64,000 bases of DNA from Lachnospiraceae bacterium (GCA_015056945.1 SVFH01000012.1:1-64000); one strand, 5' to 3'. Shown: positions 26,053 through 34,066, counted from the first letter of the stretch. Notes: generated from the letters alone by a model not told the origin. Made by a program: numbers and translations.

Positions 26053-26107
26053 ATTTCCTTACATTTTATATATACTGGGTATATGTCAAATGTAAGGAAA
26101 TTTTTTT
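26053..26107 (+). terminator. Strong terminator after M56 operon 2
   Basis: Perfect 14-base arms at 26053-26066 and 26088-26101, with an inner ATATAC/GTATAT stem, followed by seven T. Confidence 0.88.
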
Positions 26108-26146
26108 GGCTGTTAACGACAGGGGATATATTGAGGAGGGTGTAAC

Positions 26147-26437
26147 ATGAGACAAATCGGAGATAACATTTATATCATTGATGAGGAGAGTCTTTTTGTA
26201 AGAAAATTGAGGATACTGGAGATTAATGGGGATGTGTATCGTTGTCAAAATAGAAGAACAGACCGCATTCTTGAGGTTTCTGAATCTGAAACGACCATTT
26301 ATGATACAAAAGAAGAAGCAAGGGCGGTCATTCGAAAGAAAAAAAACAAAAAGAATTTCATAATAGTACTTGTTTTTCTGTTCATTCTGGTGTCTTTCCT
26401 TGGGCTCATAGCGGTAACTGTATTGGCTGGGATGTGA
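26147..26437 (+). CDS. Small membrane protein of unknown function
   Basis: A 96-residue protein I do not recognise. Residues 1-60 are polar and look like a small beta-rich domain (QIGDNIYIIDEESLFVRKL). A basic stretch RKKKNKKN is followed by one C-terminal membrane segment (IIVLVFLFILVSFLGLIAVT), so the polar part should face the cytoplasm. GAGGAGGGTG before the ATG is a good ribosome site. It lies between the M56 operon terminator and the promoter of the pseudokinase cassette. Confidence 0.6.
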   Translation: MRQIGDNIYIIDEESLFVRKLRILEINGDVYRCQNRRTDRILEVSESETTIYDTKEEARAVIRKKKNKKNFIIVLVFLFILVSFLGLIAVTVLAGM

Positions 26438-26465
26438 TGGTAACGCCGTAAATATATATTATATA

Positions 26466-26494
26466 TTGCATTTTACAGGACAACATGGTAAAAT
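26466..26494 (+). promoter_or_regulatory. Promoter of the pseudokinase-VWA-PurA-like cassette
   Basis: TTGCAT (26466-26471) and TAAAAT (26489-26494), spacer 17, about 35 bases before the first gene of the cassette. Confidence 0.65.
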
Positions 26495-26530
26495 AATATC
26501 AAAAGGATAACAACAAGAAAGGGATGCAAG

Positions 26531-27424
26531 ATGTTAAGTTTTACGTGTACGAACTGCGGTGCGGAAATGTCAATCAGCAGAATCGGAATGCTGGCATGTC
26601 CGTATTGTAATGCAAAGAAGTTTTTTGACGATAATGAGTTGAATGAATACAGGGCTTTTCGCAAAAGGATGCTGGAATTTATCAGTGCATCAGCTCAAGG
26701 CGAAGAGAAAGCGATGCATGCGCAACGTTTGTGGACGGATTCTGAGAATATCCGATTCGTGGATGCAAACGGTAATGATATTTCAATAGAATATATTTAC
26801 TGTAATGTCGAGGACGGGATGACAGTATATACTGCAAGGCGGAATGTGATTTATCATATTCCAAAAGAAAAGAATTCTTATGCGGAGGTTATCTTACATA
26901 ATCTTATGAAACTTTCATATCCACAGGCGGATATGAAAGGACTCAGCAAATGTTTTCCGAAACTGGCAGGACGTTTTGCATTGCAGGATGGTGCACTTTT
27001 GCTTATTTTTGAGAAAAATGAGAATTTCTATCCGGCGGCCCTGTTCGGGGAATTATCGGCAAAACATGTAGAGTGGATTATTTCACGAATGGAGAATATT
27101 GCATGTGTTCTGGCTTACAGTGAACTGGTGCATGGCGGTATTACGCCGGATGCTGTTTATATTAATCCATGGACACATGAGGCGGCTTTGTTCGGAAGCT
27201 GGCATAAAGCCGGGCACGCTTTGCCGGCGGATGTTTCAGATTTGGAAGGAATCAGAAGTACGGCCAAAATGCTTCTTGGCGGCGGTATCGCGGCAGCGCC
27301 TGCACCGTTATTGGAATTTATTGATGGGAAACCGGCTGCGGATGCTTATGAGGATTTTGCCTGCTGGGATGAAGTGATTGAGAAGAAGCTTGGTGGAAGA
27401 CATTTTACGAAGTTTGAATTGTAA
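26531..27424 (+). CDS. Zinc-ribbon pseudokinase
   Basis: A 297-residue protein. Residues 6-26 form a zinc ribbon (Cys6, Cys9, Cys23, Cys26). The rest reads as a protein-kinase fold with a broken active site: the HRD-like loop is HGGITPDAVYINP (201-213), with Gly in place of the catalytic Asp and Ala in place of the metal-binding Asn, and the DFG-like site is LFG (220-222), with Leu for Asp. It should therefore bind rather than phosphorylate. The next gene encodes a VWA protein, 25 bases downstream, and the third a PurA paralogue. I know no characterised system with this set. The kinase fold is my reading by motif and needs a structure prediction. Confidence 0.65.
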   Translation: MLSFTCTNCGAEMSISRIGMLACPYCNAKKFFDDNELNEYRAFRKRMLEFISASAQGEEKAMHAQRLWTDSENIRFVDANGNDISIEYIYCNVEDGMTVYTARRNVIYHIPKEKNSYAEVILHNLMKLSYPQADMKGLSKCFPKLAGRFALQDGALLLIFEKNENFYPAALFGELSAKHVEWIISRMENIACVLAYSELVHGGITPDAVYINPWTHEAALFGSWHKAGHALPADVSDLEGIRSTAKMLLGGGIAAAPAPLLEFIDGKPAADAYEDFACWDEVIEKKLGGRHFTKFEL

Positions 27425-27449
27425 AAGCGATTGAAAGGAGAGTTCGCGA

Positions 27450-28346
27450 ATGGGAAGAGGAAGTTATACCAGTGCTGATTGGAGCAAATTAAAAAAGAGT
27501 TCAAAAATCACGGAAGGTTCTACTGCGTCGCAGATTTTTGCGGCAAGAAAGATGGAGGAGCGATTCAATCCGCTCTATATCAATGTGAGGGAAGCAAGAG
27601 ATTCAGAGGACCATCCGAATTCGACCCCGATTATTATCGGATTGGATACAACAGGATCCATGGGTTACTTATCAGAAGAGATTGCGAAGAACGGTTTGCA
27701 TGAAACAATGATGAAGATTTATGCAACGAATCCGGTAGAAGACCCGCAGATGATGTTTGCGGCAATCGGTGACGTGGTTGACCAGGCGCCGCTTCAGGTA
27801 ACGCAGTTTGAATCAGACATCCGTATTGCAGAGCAGCTTCTGGCATTGTGGTTAGAAGGCGCCGGCGGGGATTCACCGGAAGACTTTGAATTGTTGTGGT
27901 ATTTTGCGGCAAATCATATCATAACGGATGCATTTGAGAAACGTAGTCAGAAAGGATATCTCTTTACAATCGGAGATGCGGACTGTCACATGAAACTTTC
28001 CAAAGAGAGCATCAAGAGAATTTTTGGAGATACTGCCCAAGAATTAACATCTGCGCAACTGGTGAAAATGGCAGAGAAGAAGTTTGAATTATTCCATATT
28101 CATATCCAATCGGCTTCTGATGGGATACCGACGGGATTCTCACAGCTTTTACCGGGCAAAGTTCTTACAATTCCCAGAACATCCGTGAAATATATTCCGG
28201 AATTAATTATCAGTACAATGGAGCTGATGAACGGAAAAGATATGGAAGAGGTTATTTCACAGTGGTCTGAGCTTTCACAGCCTATTGTACGTAACAGTGT
28301 TAAGAATCTGGTTGTGAAAAAAGGAAAGAAAGGATTCTTTTTTTGA
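27450..28346 (+). CDS. VWA-domain protein
   Basis: A 298-residue cytoplasmic von Willebrand A protein without signal peptide or membrane segment. The metal site (MIDAS) starts at Asp66 in IIGLDTTGSMG, and FAAIGDV and GAGGDSPEDFELL supply the later metal ligands. VWA domains bind partners through a bound metal, often together with AAA ATPases, kinases or phosphatases. Here the neighbours are a zinc-ribbon pseudokinase and a PurA-like enzyme. Its stop overlaps the start of the PurA-like gene, so the two are co-translated. AAAGGAGAG precedes the ATG. Confidence 0.8.
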   Translation: MGRGSYTSADWSKLKKSSKITEGSTASQIFAARKMEERFNPLYINVREARDSEDHPNSTPIIIGLDTTGSMGYLSEEIAKNGLHETMMKIYATNPVEDPQMMFAAIGDVVDQAPLQVTQFESDIRIAEQLLALWLEGAGGDSPEDFELLWYFAANHIITDAFEKRSQKGYLFTIGDADCHMKLSKESIKRIFGDTAQELTSAQLVKMAEKKFELFHIHIQSASDGIPTGFSQLLPGKVLTIPRTSVKYIPELIISTMELMNGKDMEEVISQWSELSQPIVRNSVKNLVVKKGKKGFFF

Positions 28347-29566
28347 AAAAAGTTAAGTATAACGTAGTAATTGGTAAAAATTTCGGAGACGAAGGAAAAG
28401 GCATGGCGGTTGACATGCTTTCAACCGATGCGGGCCGTACCGTTGTGATACGTCATAACGGAGGTTCGCAGTCGGGGCATACGGTAGAAAAAGATGATAT
28501 CAGATTTGTGTTTCATGCACTGGGTTCCGGTTCGTTATGCGGTGCGGATACATTTTGGGCAGATACATTTTTTCCGGACTTATATAAGCTGGGAGAGGAG
28601 TGTTCTGCCTTTTGGGCATTAACAGGGTTTGTACCACGGATTTATGCCATGCCTGATGCTCAAATCACGCTGATTGATGATGTACTCTTAAATATGGCGG
28701 CAGAGGTTGCGCGCGGGGCAGACCGTCACGGTAGTTGTGGCATGGGAATCTACGAAGCATATTGCAGAAGTGAAGCAGGATTTGCTGTTACAGTTGAAGA
28801 GTTGGTTCATATGAATTCTGAACAACTGGTGATGCGTATGGCGGAAATAAGAAGGCAATACGTTCCGGTCAGATTGGCGGCATTGGGATTTGGAGATAAA
28901 TATGCGCTGCCGGAAGAATATGCGGAGTTGTTGGAAAATAGTGCAGTTCTTGAAAATGCGGCAGAGAGTATATTGGCTAATCTGAAATATGTACAAATCA
29001 TTACAGACGTTAAAGCATTTTTGGATTCGTATGATACTGTCATTTTTGAAAACGGGCAGGGATTGCTTCTGGATTCTGAGAATACGGAATTTGCGCCGCA
29101 TGTGACGGCTTCAAGAACGGGGCTTCATAATCCGGTTGCTTTTCTTTCCCGATTCGGATTTGTGCCCGAACGGGTTGTTTATGTGACACGCAGTTATGTT
29201 ACAAGACACGGAGCAGGACCGTTACCTTTTGAATGTAAAAGGGAACATTTAGGGATAGAAGGAAGCGATTTGACGAATATTCCGAATCCGTGGCAGGAAT
29301 CACTTCGTTATGCGTCGCATGGCACCATAACGGATTTCATCAAACCGGTTGCGAAAGATTTGTCTTTGCTTCCTGAAAGAGGCAATAAATGTGAATGTTT
29401 GCTCCTTATTACGCATCTAAATGAAACAGATGGCAAAATTCTTTTGAAAGAGGAAGCGCTTGATGCAGAAGGGCTTGGCTGTAGATTGGAATGTGAAACT
29501 GTATTTGACAGCATTGCAGAATCCTATACGCGTTTTTCGAAAGATATTATTGTAAAAGATTTTTGA
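28343..29566 (+). CDS. Adenylosuccinate synthetase paralogue (PurA-like)
   Basis: A 407-residue enzyme of the PurA family, which joins IMP and aspartate using GTP. The glycine loop GDEGKG (15-20) with the catalytic Asp, the catalytic His46 in SQSGHT, FENGQGLLLDSE and SYVTRHGAGPLPFE are preserved. Differences from housekeeping PurA are the shorter length, an altered ADRHGSCGMGIYEAY segment, and THLN at 357-360 where PurA has the guanine-binding TKLD. The nucleotide or substrate may thus differ. Translation starts with TTG at 28343, overlapping the VWA stop, with AAAGGA before it. It is probably not the cell's main PurA, because it sits in an accessory cassette. Confidence 0.82.
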   Translation: MKKVKYNVVIGKNFGDEGKGMAVDMLSTDAGRTVVIRHNGGSQSGHTVEKDDIRFVFHALGSGSLCGADTFWADTFFPDLYKLGEECSAFWALTGFVPRIYAMPDAQITLIDDVLLNMAAEVARGADRHGSCGMGIYEAYCRSEAGFAVTVEELVHMNSEQLVMRMAEIRRQYVPVRLAALGFGDKYALPEEYAELLENSAVLENAAESILANLKYVQIITDVKAFLDSYDTVIFENGQGLLLDSENTEFAPHVTASRTGLHNPVAFLSRFGFVPERVVYVTRSYVTRHGAGPLPFECKREHLGIEGSDLTNIPNPWQESLRYASHGTITDFIKPVAKDLSLLPERGNKCECLLLITHLNETDGKILLKEEALDAEGLGCRLECETVFDSIAESYTRFSKDIIVKDF

Positions 29567-29581
29567 TTTTACGGTATTATC

Positions 29582-29634
29582 TTGACAGTAAAAGCGTAAC
29601 ATGATAACATACATTTAACAATTAGGTTAAATGT
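29582..29634 (+). promoter_or_regulatory. Promoter and operator of the SdpR/SdpI-type operon
   Basis: TTGACA (29582-29587) and TAACAT (29605-29610), spacer 17, followed at the start site by a perfect dyad ACATTTAAC (29611-29619) and GTTAAATGT (29626-29634). The ArsR-type regulator encoded next is the likely ligand, giving autorepression. Confidence 0.75.
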
Positions 29635-29655
29635 TAAATGATGGGGAGGGACATT

Positions 29656-29937
29656 ATGGCCTTGCAAAACACACTGAAGGCGCTGTCGGACCCGATACGA
29701 CGGGAAATACTGAATATGCTCAAAGGCGGTAAGATGTCAGCCGGCGAAATAGTGGAGAAATTTCCGGTAACGGGAGCCAGTATTTCCAGACACTTATCGG
29801 TGCTTAAGGATGCCGATCTGATAAGGGATACAAGAGAAGGGAAGTATATATACTATGAGTTGAATGCCTCCGTACTGGAAGAAATTATGCTGTGGATTAG
29901 CGACCTGAAAGGAGTAGACGGAAATGAAGGATTATAA
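29656..29937 (+). CDS. ArsR-family autorepressor (SdpR-like)
   Basis: A 93-residue winged-helix regulator (LKALSDPIRREILNMLKGGK, then VTGASISRHLSVLKDADLI). It has no metal-binding Cys cluster, and its partner is an SdpI-family membrane protein, as in the SdpR-SdpI system, where SdpI binds the repressor at the membrane and relieves it. The ATG at 29656 has GGGGAGGG before it and is preferred to 29638. It overlaps the next gene by 14 bases. Confidence 0.88.
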   Translation: MALQNTLKALSDPIRREILNMLKGGKMSAGEIVEKFPVTGASISRHLSVLKDADLIRDTREGKYIYYELNASVLEEIMLWISDLKGVDGNEGL

Positions 29938-30577
29938 AGGACAGATTATTTTATCATCACTTATGACACTATCACCTATATTAATTGGATTGCTTCTTTG
30001 GAACCGTCTTCCGGAGCAAATTGTGACGCATTGGGATATGAAAGGCACACCGGATGGTTCCATGGGGAAGGCGCTTGCTGTATTTCTGCCTCCGTTGCTT
30101 TGTCTGATACTTCATTTGTTCTGCGCGTTTATTACTACGCGTGATTCGGAGAATAAGAGTCAAAATCGTAAAATTGTAAGCCTGTGTCTTTGGATTACGC
30201 CGGTGACTGTTCTGTTGACAAACTGCTGGGTATTTGCTTGTGCCTTAGGAACAGAGTTTAATCTTACCATGATGCTGTTTGTGGTTATCGGAATTGCTTT
30301 TATCCTGATTGGAAATTATATGCCGAAATGCAGGCAGAATTATTTCATAGGAATTAAAATCACCTGGACACTTCATAGTGAAGAGAACTGGAACAGAACG
30401 CATCGTTTGGCAGGTAAAATCTGGGTGCTTGGCGGGTTCCTCTTTTTACTTGCAAGTGCATTGCCGGGAGTGGCAGCAGCTGTGGTTATGTCCACTGCCG
30501 GAGTGCTGATGGTTCTGGTACCTGTGATTTACTCCTATCTCTTTTACCGCAAACAGTTGAAAGAAGGGAAAATTTGA
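29924..30577 (+). CDS. SdpI-family membrane protein
   Basis: A 217-residue integral membrane protein with about six segments. The N-terminal DUF1648 signature is RLPEQIVTHWDMKGTPDG and the SdpI part has NYFIGIKITWTLHSEENWNRTHRLAGK. Family members act as immunity proteins against the SdpC killing peptide or as signal relays for SdpR; no sdpC-like gene is visible here, so immunity is not shown. It is followed directly by the remains of a PH-like gene. Confidence 0.9.
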   Translation: MKDYKGQIILSSLMTLSPILIGLLLWNRLPEQIVTHWDMKGTPDGSMGKALAVFLPPLLCLILHLFCAFITTRDSENKSQNRKIVSLCLWITPVTVLLTNCWVFACALGTEFNLTMMLFVVIGIAFILIGNYMPKCRQNYFIGIKITWTLHSEENWNRTHRLAGKIWVLGGFLFLLASALPGVAAAVVMSTAGVLMVLVPVIYSYLFYRKQLKEGKI

Positions 30578-30786
30578 TGTTAAGGTCAGTGATGAAGCTT
30601 TGCATATCGATGCTTCCGGCTGGAGTGACGTATCACTTCCGTTTGCTGAGATAGACAGAATTGAATTCATTGAGAACGGTTCTTCCGTTTCACTTCAAAG
30701 AGAGATTGGATACGGAGCAATGAATGTGACGATGGGCGATTGCATAGAGCTGAAACGCGGACGTGTAAGTGCATGGACAAAGTAGT
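30577..30786 (+). pseudogene. Broken PH-like domain gene
   Basis: After the sdpI-like stop, the reading frame LHIDASGWSDVSLPFAEIDR continues to GYGAMNVTMG and then ends in an unrelated tail. The next frame from about 30740 reads LHRAETRTCKCMDKVVINN, which looks like the missing second half. A single frameshift near 30738 would explain both. Complete relatives are small bacterial PH-like proteins often found behind SdpI genes. No clear start codon or ribosome site is present. It may be decayed or a sequencing error. Confidence 0.45.
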
Positions 30787-30814
30787 TATCAATAATTCTG
30801 AAGGAGGAAACAGT

Positions 30815-31690
30815 ATGGTTAGCGGAGCTTCTTTTGCAGCAATGATTACAACGTTATTATTATCGATGGTTTTGCCCGTGGCAATCCTGATTGTGTTTGC
30901 TTTAGTGCGTCGTAAAAAAGGTGTCGTACCGGCATGGTTACTTGGCGCGGCAGGGTTCTTTGTGATGCAGGTAATTCTCAGATTGCCGATTATCAGTATG
31001 CTTTCGGCGATTCCCGGTTTTGCGGTGTTTGTGGAGAATTTCTATATTGTGTATATATTCGTTCTTGCATTAACGGCAGCTCTTTTTGAAGTCGTGGCGC
31101 GTTTCGGTGTAGCCAAAATTTTGCAGAAGAATATGAATCCCGAGAAGGGGCTTGCAGCAGGTCTCGGACATGGCGGAATTGAGGCAATTTTTTTAATCGG
31201 TATGACTTATGTGAGCAATCTGTTGATTGCGGTGATGATTAATACAGGTACATTTACGGAAATTATGGCGGCTATGGCCGGAACCGGAGCGGATTCTTCC
31301 GTGATGACACAGGTGGCGGATATAAGAACCCAGATGATTACAACCGCACCGTCGCTCTTTTTACTTGCAGGTTATGAGCGCGTTCTGACAATGATTTTTC
31401 ATGCAGCAATGAGTCTGCTTGTCTGCTATTTGGTGTATAAAAGAAAAGCAGTCATCGGTGTTTTGATTGCATTTTTGTCTCATTTTGCAGTAGATTTTAT
31501 CTCGCCGGTTATACAGGGAATGGCAACTCCTTATCTGGGCAATGTGATGACAGAGAGTACATCGCTGGCAATCATTTATACGTTTCTGACAATAGTTACA
31601 CTTGCATCTTTGGCAGTCATTGTGGTAATAATGATTAAGTGGAAAAAAGAAGAAAAGAAAAGGATTGAAGCAGATGAACAGACAGCATGA
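30815..31690 (+). CDS. YhfC-family intramembrane protein
   Basis: A 291-residue protein with about seven or eight membrane segments. GLGHGGIEAIFLIG contains the conserved HGGIE signature, and YERVLTMIFHAAMSLLVC and LSHFAVDFISP carry the other conserved Glu and His residues of the YhfC family, which is classed as a putative glutamic or metal-dependent intramembrane protease. ATG 30815 follows AAGGAGGAAA. It overlaps the HAD gene by 17 bases. The substrate is unknown; a role with the SdpI module is possible. Confidence 0.82.
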   Translation: MVSGASFAAMITTLLLSMVLPVAILIVFALVRRKKGVVPAWLLGAAGFFVMQVILRLPIISMLSAIPGFAVFVENFYIVYIFVLALTAALFEVVARFGVAKILQKNMNPEKGLAAGLGHGGIEAIFLIGMTYVSNLLIAVMINTGTFTEIMAAMAGTGADSSVMTQVADIRTQMITTAPSLFLLAGYERVLTMIFHAAMSLLVCYLVYKRKAVIGVLIAFLSHFAVDFISPVIQGMATPYLGNVMTESTSLAIIYTFLTIVTLASLAVIVVIMIKWKKEEKKRIEADEQTA

Positions 31691-32366
31691 GATGGCAGTG
31701 ATTTTTGATATGGACGGTGTGATTTTTGACTCGGAACGTCTTGTTGTGGAGACCTGGGTGGAAGTCGCAAAGAAATACGGAATTGAAGGAATTGAGGAAG
31801 CTTGTGCGGCCTGTGTCGGCATCAATGCGCAGGCAACAGAGCTTAAGATGAAAGAGATTTACGGAGAAGAGTTCCCCTATCAGGAGTATAAAAAAGAAGC
31901 TTCCGCACTTTACCATGAACGCTATGACGACGGACGCCTTCCGACGAAGCCGGGAATCAGGGAATTACTTGAATTCCTCCATGCGAATAATATCAGAACC
32001 GCAGTGGCGTCTTCGACCAGAAGAGCGGTTGTGGAACAGGAAATCAGGGATGCGGGGCTTGCACCGTTTTTTCAAAAAATTATCTGCGGAGATATGGTGG
32101 AAAGAAGCAAACCGGCACCTGATATTTTTTTGAAAGCGGCAGAAGAGCTTGGAGTCAATCCGGAAGTATGCTATGTGATTGAAGATTCTTACAATGGAAT
32201 ACGCGGAGCTCATACGGCGGGTATGCATCCGATTATGGTGCCTGATATGTTACCGCCTACGGATGAAATGGAGAAACTGGCAGAACAGATTTTTCCGTCC
32301 CTTTTTGAGGTGAAAGATTTTATAGGGAATAAAAAGAGATTGCAATATCCACATTTTTTGTTATAA
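31674..32366 (+). CDS. HAD-family phosphatase, beta-phosphoglucomutase-like
   Basis: A 230-residue HAD enzyme. Motif I is IFDMDGVIFDSE (nucleophile Asp12, partner Asp14), motif II AVASST, motif III KPAPDIF, and motif IV VIEDSYNGIRGA. The helical cap after motif I puts it with the beta-phosphoglucomutase/phosphatase subfamily. ATG 31674 with AAAAGG before it is preferred over the TTG at 31665. The substrate cannot be named. The gene is the last of the sdpR-like operon and is followed by a terminator. Confidence 0.88.
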   Translation: MNRQHEMAVIFDMDGVIFDSERLVVETWVEVAKKYGIEGIEEACAACVGINAQATELKMKEIYGEEFPYQEYKKEASALYHERYDDGRLPTKPGIRELLEFLHANNIRTAVASSTRRAVVEQEIRDAGLAPFFQKIICGDMVERSKPAPDIFLKAAEELGVNPEVCYVIEDSYNGIRGAHTAGMHPIMVPDMLPPTDEMEKLAEQIFPSLFEVKDFIGNKKRLQYPHFLL

Positions 32367-32419
32367 TATAAATAGAAAAAGGCAATCGCCACAGAGTGGT
32401 TGACCATGTTTAAGAGAAC

Positions 32420-32460
32420 AAAAACCTTCCCGCACAGGTCAATGTACAGGGGAGGTTTTT
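32420..32460 (+). terminator. Terminator after the HAD gene
   Basis: AAAAACCTTCCC (32420-32431) pairs with GGGGAGGTTTTT (32449-32460) with one wobble pair; the 3' arm supplies the T run. Confidence 0.8.
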
Positions 32461-32799
32461 GCTATATTAATGACAAATCAAAAAAATGAATGTCAGTAGT
32501 GCTAAAAGGAACATTCCGAAAGGCTACCAAAGATATTTTATCACAATATGCACCAGAACACAAGTTTGAAAATGCTTTTCCTTATGCTGGATACTCAAAC
32601 GGTTCTTCCGGTTGACAGTTGGGAGAATCGGGAGACCATTGACATCCGTCACCATACACCTATGATGAGTAAAATAGTAAAATTACGTGAGAAATATGAT
32701 TTGCATATGATGGTGGCACGGTATATTTTGGACGAACTGACAAAGAAAGATAGAGAATACATAAAGGACCGGGATGATAAAAAAAGTGAAAATTTTGTG
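32461..32799. other. Region without a convincing gene
   Basis: Short frames are present (for example 32497-32616 and 32548-32811, the latter ending in a charged KYDLHMMVARYILDELTKKD stretch), but none has a ribosome binding site and I recognise no family. The region may hold the remains of a decayed gene. Confidence 0.4.
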
Positions 32800-32828
32800 T
32801 TGACAAAGTGAAATATGTCTGATAATAT
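32800..32828 (+). promoter_or_regulatory. Promoter of the Mn riboswitch/ABC exporter operon
   Basis: TTGACA (32800-32805) and TAATAT (32823-32828) with a 17-base spacer, about 30 bases before the aptamer. Confidence 0.8.
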
Positions 32829-32855
32829 ACGAGAAACAAAACAATTTCATATTTC

Positions 32856-33051
32856 AAATGAGGGAGTAGTGGCGCTTTGGCGTGACAGGTCAACATCACG
32901 GCTTTGAAGAAAAGTCTGGCTTGCCTTAAATAACGAGACTCATGTATTGCTGTATTGCCATACATAGGGTTTGTCTGTTTGTCAGGTGCTTCGCCGCATC
33001 GTTACTTTTGAGTATCCAACGGGTATTGCAATACAGCAATATCCGTTTTTT
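32856..33051 (+). promoter_or_regulatory. yybP-ykoY (Mn2+) riboswitch with antiterminator and terminator
   Basis: The aptamer runs 32856-32944: ATGAGGGAGTAG at the start, GGTCAACATCACGGC and GTCTGGCTTGCC inside, and ACGAGACTCAT at the end, whose CTCAT pairs with the initial ATGAG. The expression platform has a terminator (33020-33029 with 33036-33045, then six T). Bases 32946-32958 are perfectly complementary to 33028-33040, a 13-bp antiterminator. ATGTAT/ATACAT (32942-32947 with 32960-32965) could hold the antiterminator strand when the aptamer is empty, which fits the known on-switch logic. The class is secure by motif; the logic is inferred. Confidence 0.85.
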
Positions 33052-33181
33052 GATTTGTAGGATTCCAGTGTCAAAAGGTCATAAACCACATGTGCTTGCA
33101 CATAAGTGGTTTTATGAATTTGGTACACGCCACAACATGAGCATAAAAGCGGGGCGTAAGCTCCGCGATATGCGAATGGTG

Positions 33182-33340
33182 TGTAGGATTGCGGGAGTGC
33201 GAAGCACGGAGCAATCCGAAGAATCCGTATTAGACGAAAGTCGAAAACGGTGTAGGATTGCGGGAGTGCGAAGCACGGAGCAATCCGAAGAATCCGTATT
33301 AGACGAAAGTCGAAAACAGAGAAGGATTGCGAGAGTGCAG
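33182..33340 (+). repeat. 69-bp tandem repeat of paired hairpins
   Basis: Two near-perfect units start at 33182 and 33251 and a degenerate third starts at 33320. Each unit folds into two hairpins: GGATTGC/GCAATCC with an inner GTGC-GAA-GCAC, then CCGT/ACGG with an inner GAC-GAAA-GTC. They lie in the untranslated leader between the Mn riboswitch terminator and the ABC ATPase gene. The unit length is a multiple of three, which creates a misleading open frame. Confidence 0.85.
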
Positions 33341-33367
33341 AAAGGTAAAACAAAGGAGGAAAAAAGT

Positions 33368-34066
33368 ATGTTTTTGGAAATCAAAGGGATTCACAGAAGT
33401 TTCGGTGCAGGTGAAAACAGGGTCGAAGTATTGAAAGGTATTGATGTGGAAATGGAGCGCGGCGAGTTGTGTGTATTGCTCGGTCCGTCAGGCTCAGGCA
33501 AATCTACTCTTCTTAATATCATCGGCGGAATTGACAGTGCAGACAGCGGTTACATCTCCATCGCAGGAGAGAAAACAGCAGACATGAGCGAGAAGGCACT
33601 TACCGCATACCGCAGAAAACATCTTGGTTATATTTTTCAGCAATACAATCTGATTCCAAATCTGACAGTCCGTGAAAACATTGAAGTGGGTGCATATCTG
33701 AGCGAGAAACCACTGAATACGGACGAAATTCTTGAAGTATTAGGTCTTACCCAACATCAGCATAAAATGCCCAATCAGCTTTCCGGCGGACAGCAGCAAA
33801 GAACAGCCATCGGTCGGGCCGTGATTAAGAATCCGGATATTCTTCTTTGCGACGAACCGACAGGTGCGCTTGATTATAACACTTCCAAAGATATCCTGAA
33901 ACTGATATCCGATGTCAATGAGAAATACGGTTGTACGGTTCTTATGGTAACGCACAATGATGCGATTCAGAATATGGCCGACAGAGTGATTAAGTTACAT
34001 GACGGCACCATCAGAAGCAACATCGTAAACGCTGATAAGACAGACGCAGCACTTCTTGAATGGTAG
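33368..34066 (+). CDS. ABC transporter ATP-binding protein, MacB/LolD type
   Basis: A 232-residue ATPase with Walker A GPSGSGKST, Q-loop YIFQQYNLIP, signature LSGGQQQR, Walker B ILLCDEPTGALD and the switch histidine in VTHND. The sequence is of the kind that works with FtsX-fold permeases such as the one encoded 11 bases downstream. ATG 33368 follows AAAGGAGG; the longer open frame from 32942 runs through the riboswitch, terminator and tandem repeats and is not real. Expression should depend on the upstream Mn2+ riboswitch. Confidence 0.93.
   Translation: MFLEIKGIHRSFGAGENRVEVLKGIDVEMERGELCVLLGPSGSGKSTLLNIIGGIDSADSGYISIAGEKTADMSEKALTAYRRKHLGYIFQQYNLIPNLTVRENIEVGAYLSEKPLNTDEILEVLGLTQHQHKMPNQLSGGQQQRTAIGRAVIKNPDILLCDEPTGALDYNTSKDILKLISDVNEKYGCTVLMVTHNDAIQNMADRVIKLHDGTIRSNIVNADKTDAALLEW

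Noticed and set aside
32548-32811. 87-residue open frame
   Set aside because: It has no ribosome site or recognisable family, and its stop overlaps the promoter of the next operon; reported only as part of an unassigned region.
33182-33340. CRISPR-like array
   Set aside because: The 69-bp units are directly joined with no unique spacers and there are no cas genes.
32942-33367. Open frame that would extend the ABC ATPase by about 140 residues at its N-terminus
   Set aside because: It runs through the 3' end of the riboswitch, the terminator and the tandem repeats; the ATPase domain and the AAAGGAGG ribosome site both start at 33368.
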